From positions 1-13,633 of the forward strand of contig CAMNAE010000016.1 in assembly GCA_946530565.1 (NCBI GenBank): a stretch of 13,633 bases of DNA. The letters are read 5' to 3'. Position numbers and translations under genes: made by a program. This document shows positions 7,335 through 12,612 of the stretch, piece by piece; position 1 is the first letter of the stretch; each line of letters opens with the position of its first letter. The notes under the pieces are model-generated. The model saw only the letters and a program-made list of their open reading frames with translations, did not search any database and was not told where the DNA came from. The stretch is from an uncultured Oscillibacter sp. GTDB taxonomy: Bacteria > Bacillota > Clostridia > Oscillospirales > Oscillospiraceae.

Positions 7335-7350
7335 GCATTATTTGTGCCTT
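7335..7350 (-). promoter_or_regulatory. Possible sigma-54 promoter for the dehydrogenase operon
   Basis: The minus strand reads AGGCACAAATAATGCC. GG (7348-7347) and GC (7336-7335) are separated by exactly 10 nt, as in the -24/-12 promoter consensus TGGCAC-N5-TTGC. GGCAC matches perfectly and TGC matches; the first T and one T of TTGC differ. The transcript would start near 7323. Acetoin dehydrogenase operons in some Firmicutes are known to use sigma-54. The same bases also form a weak palindrome GGCA-N7-TGCC, so this could instead be a protein-binding site. Confidence 0.4.
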
Positions 7351-7362
7351 TTTTCTTATGGA

Positions 7363-7391
7363 ATCATATGAATTTTAAGCGTTATTTGCAA
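7363..7391 (-). promoter_or_regulatory. Sigma-A-like promoter candidate for the dehydrogenase operon
   Basis: On the minus strand TTGCAA (7391-7386) and TATGAT (7368-7363) are separated by 17 nt, with predicted start near 7356 and a leader of about 86 nt. It competes with the sigma-54-like site at 7335-7350. A perfect TATAAT further upstream (7460-7455, minus strand) lacks a good -35 element. Confidence 0.45.
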
Positions 7392-7405
7392 CTTTCAATA
7401 TGACT

Positions 7406-7431
7406 GCTTTTGTTGTGAACTTAACAAAAGC
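7406..7431. promoter_or_regulatory. 26-bp inverted repeat, likely regulator-binding site
   Basis: The perfect arms GCTTTTGTT (7406-7414) and AACAAAAGC (7423-7431) flank an 8-nt centre. It lies between the operon start and the TetR-family gene, upstream of both operon promoter candidates. Its centre is about 62 bp before the sigma-A-like start and about 95 bp before the sigma-54-like start. That fits an activator site or upstream activating sequence better than a simple promoter-blocking operator. The bound protein is not known. Confidence 0.5.
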
Positions 7432-7521
7432 GGAGAAACTGTAAGTTTTGATTTATTATATTTTTACAAAAAAGCGGCGAATACCGCATGCGCGAAGCCA
7501 CGCCGGAGGCAAAAGTGAAGA

Positions 7522-7550
7522 TTGACCTTTTTACACAAATTTGATAAACT
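7522..7550 (+). promoter_or_regulatory. Promoter candidate for the TetR-family regulator
   Basis: TTGACC (7522-7527) and TAAACT (7545-7550) are separated by 17 nt, with start near 7557 and a leader of about 124 nt. An imperfect inverted repeat, TGACAAA...TTTcGTCA (7550-7570), spans the predicted start and could be an autoregulatory operator. Both are weak calls. Confidence 0.35.
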
Positions 7551-7680
7551 GACAAATAATCGTTTCGTCATTTAGAACACATTTGCCGGGGCGCGGACCG
7601 CTGCGCTTCCCGGTAGACTGAGGCATGGCTGCAGAAACCTTTCCATGCAGGTGAGGATGGCTTTGGAGGGAACGAAAATC

Positions 7681-8331
7681 ATGGCGACATTTGAGGGCAA
7701 TAAGAGCAACAAGAGCAGCGCGCGGACGAAAACCGCTTTTCTGAACGCGTTTTTGCATCTGATGCGCGAAAAAACATTCGACACGATCTTCGTGTCTGAC
7801 ATCATTGAGCTGGCGGGCTACAGCCGCCCGACCTTCTATTCGTATTATCAGGACAAATACGATATGGTCGCCAAGATCATCGATGAGGAGGCGGTCAATT
7901 TCGTCAACGCGGTCTGCGCGCCCATACCCGATGACGCCACGATGACCTTTGAGTCCGATGTTTTTCTGCCCGGGCTCTCGCTCTTTCGCCATGTTGCGGA
8001 GCGGAAAGAGCTCTATTATTATTTGATCCACAACATGCTGCCGGGCTATTCGATGGATTCCATGTGCCGCAAGATCTGCAGGGTCTTCCAGCGGGTCCTC
8101 TCGATCGAACTGACCGAAGAGTGCCCGAATATGAATGTCGACCTTTACAATTACATTACGACGGACACCTATCTCGCGTTTATCAAGTATTGGGAGATGC
8201 ACGATTTTTCGTTTACGCCCGAGTATCTGGCGACTCAGATGATGACCAACTGGGTCAAGATCAAGAAAGTCTCGAGTGTGAAGGTCAACGCGCTTCCGCC
8301 TTCCATCAATATCATCGAAATGATGGGGTGA
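7681..8331 (+). CDS. TetR/AcrR-family transcriptional regulator
   Basis: A 216-residue one-component repressor-type protein. The N-terminal DNA-binding domain (about 14-62) has the TetR helix-turn-helix: FDTIFVSDIIELAGYSRPTF then YSYYQDKYDMV, the turn and recognition helix being AGYSRPTFYSYY. The C-terminal ligand domain (about 70-216) is all-helical in style and not recognisable, so no ligand can be named. ATG at 7681 is preferred because GGAGGG lies 10 nt upstream. In-frame ATGs at 7645 and 7657 lack a properly spaced RBS and precede a non-family N-terminus. The gene diverges from the dehydrogenase operon and probably controls it, itself, or both, through the shared 410-bp region. This is inference from position. 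Confidence 0.88.
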   Translation: MATFEGNKSNKSSARTKTAFLNAFLHLMREKTFDTIFVSDIIELAGYSRPTFYSYYQDKYDMVAKIIDEEAVNFVNAVCAPIPDDATMTFESDVFLPGLSLFRHVAERKELYYYLIHNMLPGYSMDSMCRKICRVFQRVLSIELTEECPNMNVDLYNYITTDTYLAFIKYWEMHDFSFTPEYLATQMMTNWVKIKKVSSVKVNALPPSINIIEMMG

Positions 8332-8378
8332 CGGCACGGTTTATCAAAGCGCCGAAGCGGAATCTGTGTGCAGAAGAC

Positions 8379-8427
8379 AAAAAAAACCCCCGGAGCGGGG
8401 ACCCTGTTTGGGGACTCCGCTCCGGGG
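8379..8427 (-). terminator. Intrinsic terminator of cysK
   Basis: A perfect 11-bp GC-rich stem (CCCCGGAGCGG at 8388-8398 with CCGCTCCGGGG at 8417-8427) is followed on the minus strand by a run of eight T (8386-8379). It lies 30 nt after the cysK stop. On the plus strand no T run follows, so termination of the convergent TetR transcript here would be weaker or absent. Confidence 0.9.
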
Positions 8428-8457
8428 CTCGTATTTGCGAAACGAGTGATCGCGCGA

Positions 8458-9390
8458 TCAGTCTGCGAACAGCGCGGTGGAGAGATAGCGCTCGCCGGTG
8501 TCGGGGAGGAGGGCGACGATCGTTTTGCCCTTGTTCTCGGGGCGCTTGGCAAGCTGCACGGCGGCGGTGACGGCCGCGCCGGAGGAGATGCCGACGAGGA
8601 AGCCCTCGAGCTTTCCGATGCGCTTGCCCGCGGCGAAGGCGTCGTCGTTTTCGACCGCAATGATCTCATCGTAGACGCCGGTATCCAGCACGTCGGGCAC
8701 AAAGCCTGCGCCGATGCCCTGGATCTTGTGCGCGCCGGCGATGCCCTTGCTCAAAACCGGCGAGGAGGCCGGCTCGACCGCCACGATCTTCACGTCCGGC
8801 TTCTGGGACTTCAGGTACGCGCCCACGCCCGTGACCGTGCCGCCGGTGCCGACGCCGGAGACGAAGATATCGACCTTGCCGTCGGTGTCCGCCCAGATCT
8901 CGGGGCCGGTGGTCGCCTTGTGGACGGCGGGGTTCGCGGGGTTGATGAACTGCCCCGGGATGAAGCTGTTCGGGATCTCGCGGGCGAGCTCGTCGGCTTT
9001 TGCGATCGCGCCCTTCATGCCCTTGCTGCCGTCGGTCAGCACGAGCTCCGCGCCGTAGGCCTTCATCAGCAGGCGGCGCTCCATGCTCATCGTCTCGGGC
9101 ATCACGATGATGATGCGGTAGCCGCGCGCGGCCGCGACGGACGCAAGGCCGATGCCGGTATTGCCGCTGGTCGGCTCGATGATGACGGCGCCGGGCTTCA
9201 GGACGCCGCGCGCCTCGGCGTCGTCGATCATGGCCTTCGCCACGCGATCCTTGACGCTGCCGGCGGGGTTGAAGTATTCGAGCTTTGCGAGGATCCGGGC
9301 CTCGAGCTGCTCGGCGGCTTCGAGGTGGGTGAGCTCGATGAGCGGAGTGCGGCCGATCAGCTGGTCGATGCTGGTGTAGATGTTGGACAT
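8458..9390 (-). CDS. cysK: Cysteine synthase A (O-acetylserine sulfhydrylase)
   Basis: A complete 310-residue PLP enzyme that makes L-cysteine from O-acetylserine and sulfide in the cytosol. NPAGSVKDR carries the PLP lysine K47. [11 protein letters not shown] (73-83) is the substrate loop, [10 protein letters not shown] (179-188) the PLP phosphate cup, and GISSGAA (267-273) holds the serine that contacts the pyridine nitrogen. [17 protein letters not shown] and GIGAGFVP are characteristic of the CysK group rather than CysM. Length is standard. The start is ATG at 9390 with AAGGAG 10 nt upstream. It is monocistronic here, with its own consensus promoter and terminator. No cysE is adjacent. Confidence 0.97.
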   Translation of the reverse strand: MSNIYTSIDQLIGRTPLIELTHLEAAEQLEARILAKLEYFNPAGSVKDRVAKAMIDDAEARGVLKPGAVIIEPTSGNTGIGLASVAAARGYRIIIVMPETMSMERRLLMKAYGAELVLTDGSKGMKGAIAKADELAREIPNSFIPGQFINPANPAVHKATTGPEIWADTDGKVDIFVSGVGTGGTVTGVGAYLKSQKPDVKIVAVEPASSPVLSKGIAGAHKIQGIGAGFVPDVLDTGVYDEIIAVENDDAFAAGKRIGKLEGFLVGISSGAAVTAAVQLAKRPENKGKTIVALLPDTGERYLSTALFAD

Positions 9391-9554
9391 GGTAGTTTAT
9401 CTCCTTTTTTTATTATTAATTATTTTTTGTTATGATTGTTTTGAAAGGATCAATGCGAAGCAGGGGCTCGCGGCCGGAGGGGCAATATCAGGGGCGACAT
9501 CGAAAAGAACCAATCAGCTTCATTTAAACCAACCTCTCACATAGGTTTATTGGG

Positions 9555-9583
9555 ATTATAGTCCGGATGCCCTGTATTGTCAA
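9555..9583 (-). promoter_or_regulatory. cysK promoter with perfect consensus hexamers
   Basis: The minus strand has TTGACA (9583-9578), 17 nt, TATAAT (9560-9555), identical to the sigma-A consensus. The start would be near 9548, giving a leader of about 158 nt. A small inverted repeat, AACCT/AGGTT (9531-9535 and 9543-9547), lies at the predicted start and could be an operator or a 5' hairpin. No T-box or other known riboswitch motif was recognised in the leader. Confidence 0.8.
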
Positions 9584-9610
9584 GTGGTTTTCGTGCATTT
9601 TTTTGCGATT

Positions 9611-9622
9611 TTTTCGCGAAAA
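9611..9622. promoter_or_regulatory. 12-bp perfect palindrome between divergent cysK and rpsO promoters
   Basis: TTTTCGCGAAAA reads the same on both strands. It sits 4 bp upstream of the rpsO -35 box and 28 bp behind the cysK -35 box. This would suit a DNA-binding site, but in an AT-rich spacer it may be chance. Confidence 0.3.
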
Positions 9623-9626
9623 TTCC

Positions 9627-9655
9627 TTTACAGGCACGCACTCTTGTGATATATT
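9627..9655 (+). promoter_or_regulatory. rpsO promoter
   Basis: TTTACA (9627-9632), 17 nt, TATATT (9650-9655), with a TGA extended -10 element directly before the -10 box. The start would be near 9662, giving an 87-nt leader. Confidence 0.75.
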
Positions 9656-9660
9656 GTTGC

Positions 9661-9746
9661 GGTATTCCCGGTGCTATGCCTTTGGGCGACACCTTCACCC
9701 CCGGCGCAGTACCGCGGTGCAACAATTTTTGAAAGGTGGAAATACC
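9661..9746 (+). promoter_or_regulatory. rpsO leader with possible S15 autoregulatory fold
   Basis: GGTATT at 9661-9666 can pair with AATACC at 9741-9746, just between RBS and start codon. CACCTT (9690-9695) is complementary to the RBS core AAGGTG (9733-9738). The same CACC can alternatively close a local hairpin with GGTG (9670-9673) and an inner GCC/GGC stem. Mutually exclusive folds covering the RBS suit translational feedback by S15, which is known for rpsO leaders in several bacteria. The particular fold is my inference. Confidence 0.45.
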
Positions 9747-9748
9747 CC

Positions 9749-10015
9749 ATGCTTCGCAAAGAACAGAAAGCGGCCGTCATCGAGGCCAACCGCACCCACG
9801 AGAACGACACCGGCTCGCCCGAGGTCCAGATCGCGATCCTCACCGAGCGCATCAACACCCTGACTGCCCACATGCAGAAGAACCCGCAGGACAAGCACTC
9901 CAACCGCGGCCTGCTCAAGATGGTCGGTAAGCGCCGCTCCCTGCTGGACTACCTCCAGAAGAAGGACATCGAGCGCTATCGTGCTCTGATCGCCAAGCTG
10001 AATATCCGTAAGTGA
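9749..10015 (+). CDS. rpsO: 30S ribosomal protein S15
   Basis: An 88-residue protein of standard length for S15, which binds the 16S rRNA central-domain three-way junction early in 30S assembly. Recognisable family sequence: [18 protein letters not shown], then [18 protein letters not shown], then [16 protein letters not shown] and a basic C-terminus. The start is ATG at 9749 with AAAGGTGGA 8 nt upstream. The frame stays open upstream to 9671, but that part is leader sequence. It is followed by an intrinsic terminator and then pnp, the widely conserved rpsO-pnp order. Confidence 0.98.
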   Translation: MLRKEQKAAVIEANRTHENDTGSPEVQIAILTERINTLTAHMQKNPQDKHSNRGLLKMVGKRRSLLDYLQKKDIERYRALIAKLNIRK

Positions 10016-10047
10016 TCCGTAATCTTACGTAATCTTAGCAACGGCCA

Positions 10048-10079
10048 CGGGGCGGCGGACAACCGCCGCCCCGTTTTCT
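10048..10079 (+). terminator. Intrinsic terminator after rpsO
   Basis: A perfect 11-bp stem (CGGGGCGGCGG at 10048-10058, CCGCCGCCCCG at 10063-10073) with a 4-nt ACAA loop is followed by TTTTCTT. It lies 32 nt after the rpsO stop. pnp must use read-through or a promoter that I could not identify in 10080-10247. Confidence 0.9.
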
Positions 10080-10119
10080 TCCCGCGAAAGAAGCTGCAGG
10101 AAACCGGACCCGGAGCGGC

Positions 10120-10205
10120 GAGCGGAGCTTTTTGTGTTTGAAAGTGTGCCTGAGATGTGTCCGAGCGCCGGACGCGGGCGCAGTTTCAAATACGAAAAGC
10201 CGCTC
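10120..10205 (+). promoter_or_regulatory. Long RNA hairpin in the pnp leader (possible RNase III/PNPase autoregulation site)
   Basis: Arms 10120-10143 and 10184-10205 pair over 22 bp with only a 2-nt bulge. The two DNA mismatches become G-U wobbles in RNA. Inside, TGTGCC (10145-10150) pairs with GGCGCA (10177-10182), and GTGTCCG (10157-10163) with CGGACGC (10169-10175) around a 5-nt loop. The result is a rod of about 35 bp ending 28 nt before the pnp RBS. In E. coli a long stem in the pnp leader is cut by RNase III and used by PNPase to repress itself. Equivalence here is inferred from position and shape. Confidence 0.6.
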
Positions 10206-10247
10206 CCGCACAAGAAAGAAAAAACTATATTTTAAAGGAGCGTTTTC

Positions 10248-12398
10248 ATGTCTACCATCATCACCAAGCGCCAGTTCCCGAACTACCGCAAGTACGAGAT
10301 GACCCTCGCCGGCCGTCCCCTCACGCTCGAAGTCGGGAAGCTCGCCGAACTCGCCAACGCCGCCGTTATGGTCGGCTACGGCGATACCCGCGTGCTGGTC
10401 TGCGTCACCGCGGCGCCCCGCCCGCGCGACGGCGTCGATTTCTTCCCCCTCTCCGTCGACTTTGAGGAAAAGCTCTACTCCGTCGGCCGCATCCCCGGCT
10501 CCTTCAACCGCCGCGAGGGCCGTCCCGGCGAAAAGGGCATTCTGACGTCCCGCGTGATCGACCGTCCGATCCGCCCGCTCTTCCCCTCCGACTTCCGCAA
10601 CGATGTCTCCGTCATGGCGACGGTCATGAGCGTCGACCATGACTGCTCTCCCGAGATCGCGGCGCTCATCGGCACCTCCGCCGCTCTCGCGATCTCCGAC
10701 ATCCCCTGGAACGGCCCCATCGGCGCGGTCAAGGTCGGCCTCGTCGACGGCAAGCTCATCTTCAACCCGAATAGCGAGCAGCGCAAGGTCTCTGATCTCG
10801 ACGTGACCGTCGTCTCCACGGGCGAGAAGGTCGTCATGATCGAGGCCGGCGCGAACGAGGTCCCGAACGACGTCATGTTCGAGGCCATCCGCATGGCGCA
10901 CGAGGAGAATCACCGCCAGGTCGAGCTCATCAACCAGATGGTCGCCGAGATCGGCAAGCCCAAGTTCAGCTATGAGCACGCGTCCTTTGATCAGGAGCTC
11001 TTCGACCAGATTGTCGCATCCACGATGGACGAGGCGAAGGCCGCCATGGACACCGACGACAAGAACGTCCGCGAGCAGCGCTGGAACGCGCTCATCGAGC
11101 ACTGGCACGAGCTCTTCCTCGAGACGCATCCGGATATGGATCAGTATCTCGACGAGATCACCTATAAGTTCCAGAAGAAGATCGTCAAGGCCTGGCTGCT
11201 CGAGGGCCACCGCGTCGACGGCCGCGCCAAAAACGAGATCCGGCCCCTCGCGGCCGAGGTCGGCGTGCTGCCCCGCGTGCATGGCTCCGGTCTCTTCACC
11301 CGCGGCCAGACCCAGGTGCTCTCGGTCGCCACGCTCGATATGCTCTCGGCCAACCAGAAGCTCGACACGATCTGGGAGGAGACCGAGAAGCGCTACATGC
11401 ATCACTACAACTTCCCCGGCTACTCCGTCGGCGAGGCGAAGGCCGCCCGCTCCCCGGGCCGCCGCGAGATCGGCCACGGCGCTCTCGCCGAGCGCGCGCT
11501 GCTGCCGGTGATTCCCTCGGTTGAGGAGTTCCCCTACGCGATCCGTGTCGTGAGCGAGGTCCTCTCCTCCAACGGCTCCACCTCCCAGGGTTCGATCTGC
11601 GGCTCCACGCTCGCGCTCATGGACGCCGGCGTGCCGATCAAGGCGCCCGTCGCGGGCATCTCCTGCGGCCTCATTCAGGATGACGACGGCGGCTTCACCA
11701 CCTTCATCGACATCCAGGGCGTCGAGGACTTCCACGGCGAGATGGACTTCAAGGTGGCCGGCACCAAGAAGGGCATCACCGCGATCCAGATGGACCTCAA
11801 GAACGACGGCCTGACGATGGAGATCATCCGCTCCGCGCTCGACATCACCTACGACGGCCGCTGTGCGATCCTCGACGAGATCATGCTCCCCTGCATCGCT
11901 GAGCCGCGCAAGGAGGTCAGCCGCTACGCGCCCAAGATGATCACGATGCACATCGATCCCGACAAGATCCGCGAGGTCATCGGCAAGGGCGGCAGCGTGA
12001 TCCAGAAGATCGTGGCCGACACCGGCGCCAAGATCGACATCAACGACGACGGCTCCATCTTCATCGCGGCCGTCGACTCCGCGAGCTGCGACGCCGCGAA
12101 GAAGTGCATCGACGACATCGTCTTCGTGCCCGAGGTCGGCGCGCTCTACTACGGCCGCGTCGTCCGCCTCATGACCTTCGGCGCCTTTGTGGAGCTGGCC
12201 CCCGGCAAGGACGGCCTCGTCCACATCTCCAAGCTCGCCGATCACCGCATCGAAAAGGTCGAGGACGCCTGCCGCGTCGGCGACATGATGTGGGTCAAGG
12301 TCACCGACATCGACGAGAAGGGCCGCGTGAACCTCTCGCACAAGGACGCGATGAAGGAGATCCGCGCCAAGCAGGACGCCGGCGAGCGCGCGAAATAA
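10248..12398 (+). CDS. pnp: Polyribonucleotide nucleotidyltransferase (PNPase)
   Basis: A complete 716-residue phosphorolytic 3'-5' exoribonuclease that acts in mRNA decay as a trimer. Domain order: RNase PH-like domain 1 (about 14-145, with the RNA-binding FNRREGRP loop at 86-93), a helical linker (about 240-315), catalytic RNase PH-like domain 2 (about 322-550), a KH domain (about 562-625, VIGKGGSVIQKI) and an S1 domain (about 632-700, GRVVRLMTFGAFVEL then PGKDGLVHIS). The phosphate site SSNGSTSQGSICGS (440-453) and the metal-binding acids D494 and D500 (VEDFHGEMDFKVAG) are intact. The start is ATG at 10248 with AAAGGAG 8 nt upstream. Codon use is strongly C-ending (GTC, ATC, CTC, CGC), more so than in the dehydrogenase operon, consistent with high expression. 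Confidence 0.98.
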   Translation: MSTIITKRQFPNYRKYEMTLAGRPLTLEVGKLAELANAAVMVGYGDTRVLVCVTAAPRPRDGVDFFPLSVDFEEKLYSVGRIPGSFNRREGRPGEKGILTSRVIDRPIRPLFPSDFRNDVSVMATVMSVDHDCSPEIAALIGTSAALAISDIPWNGPIGAVKVGLVDGKLIFNPNSEQRKVSDLDVTVVSTGEKVVMIEAGANEVPNDVMFEAIRMAHEENHRQVELINQMVAEIGKPKFSYEHASFDQELFDQIVASTMDEAKAAMDTDDKNVREQRWNALIEHWHELFLETHPDMDQYLDEITYKFQKKIVKAWLLEGHRVDGRAKNEIRPLAAEVGVLPRVHGSGLFTRGQTQVLSVATLDMLSANQKLDTIWEETEKRYMHHYNFPGYSVGEAKAARSPGRREIGHGALAERALLPVIPSVEEFPYAIRVVSEVLSSNGSTSQGSICGSTLALMDAGVPIKAPVAGISCGLIQDDDGGFTTFIDIQGVEDFHGEMDFKVAGTKKGITAIQMDLKNDGLTMEIIRSALDITYDGRCAILDEIMLPCIAEPRKEVSRYAPKMITMHIDPDKIREVIGKGGSVIQKIVADTGAKIDINDDGSIFIAAVDSASCDAAKKCIDDIVFVPEVGALYYGRVVRLMTFGAFVELAPGKDGLVHISKLADHRIEKVEDACRVGDMMWVKVTDIDEKGRVNLSHKDAMKEIRAKQDAGERAK

Positions 12399-12414
12399 GC
12401 AGCGGCGATCCATG

Positions 12415-12432
12415 TTCCGGATCAGGCCGGAA
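12415..12432 (+). repeat. Short inverted repeat after pnp
   Basis: TTCCGG (12415-12420) and CCGGAA (12427-12432) form a 6-bp stem with a 6-nt loop, 17 nt after the pnp stop. No T run follows, so it is at most a 3'-end stabiliser or a poor terminator. Confidence 0.4.
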
Positions 12433-12451
12433 TGAACAGGCGACTGCCATT

Positions 12452-12561
12452 CCTTCCCCCAGCGGGGGAAGGTGGCGCGCAGCGCCGGATGAGGGAGAGA
12501 CGATCTGTTTTACAGCACTCCTTCACCTGCCGCCTGCAGGCGGCTCCTCCCCGCCGGGGAG
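12452..12561. repeat. Two-ended palindromic intergenic repeat (REP/MITE-like) between pnp and ileS
   Basis: The left half is a hairpin, CCTTCCCCC-AGC-GGGGGAAGG (12452-12472), then GGCGC-GCA-GCGCC (12474-12486), then GGATGAGGGAG. The right half, read on the minus strand, repeats this plan: CTCCCC-GGC-GGGGAG (12561-12547), a perfect 16-bp palindrome GCCGCCTGCAGGCGGC (12544-12529), then AGGTGAAGGAG. So two similar modules face each other, as in BIME/REP pairs or small non-autonomous elements. There is no coding capacity. Similar elements are, to my recollection, frequent in Oscillospirales genomes; a genome-wide copy count would prove it. Confidence 0.7.
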
Positions 12562-12612
12562 AGAAAGAGCACTGCACAGTCTCTTTTTAGCCAAACCAAG
12601 GAGATGAACACG

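Noticed and set aside
7645..7680. ATG at 7645 or 7657 as the start of the TetR-family gene
   Set aside because: Neither has an RBS at a workable distance, whereas 7681 has GGAGGG 10 nt upstream.
8388..8427. The stem between the TetR gene and cysK as a fully bidirectional terminator
   Set aside because: The T run exists only on the cysK strand; on the plus strand the stem is followed by mixed sequence.
10226..10231. TATATT before pnp as a -10 promoter box
   Set aside because: Transcription would begin in the pnp ribosome binding site, and no -35 element is present.
10035..12413. A 792-codon open frame on the minus strand covering all of pnp
   Set aside because: It is the antisense shadow of a clear PNPase gene. 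Its composition (Asp, Val, Leu, Ala, Gly, Arg) is an artefact of C-ending codons, and it runs through the rpsO terminator and the pnp leader.
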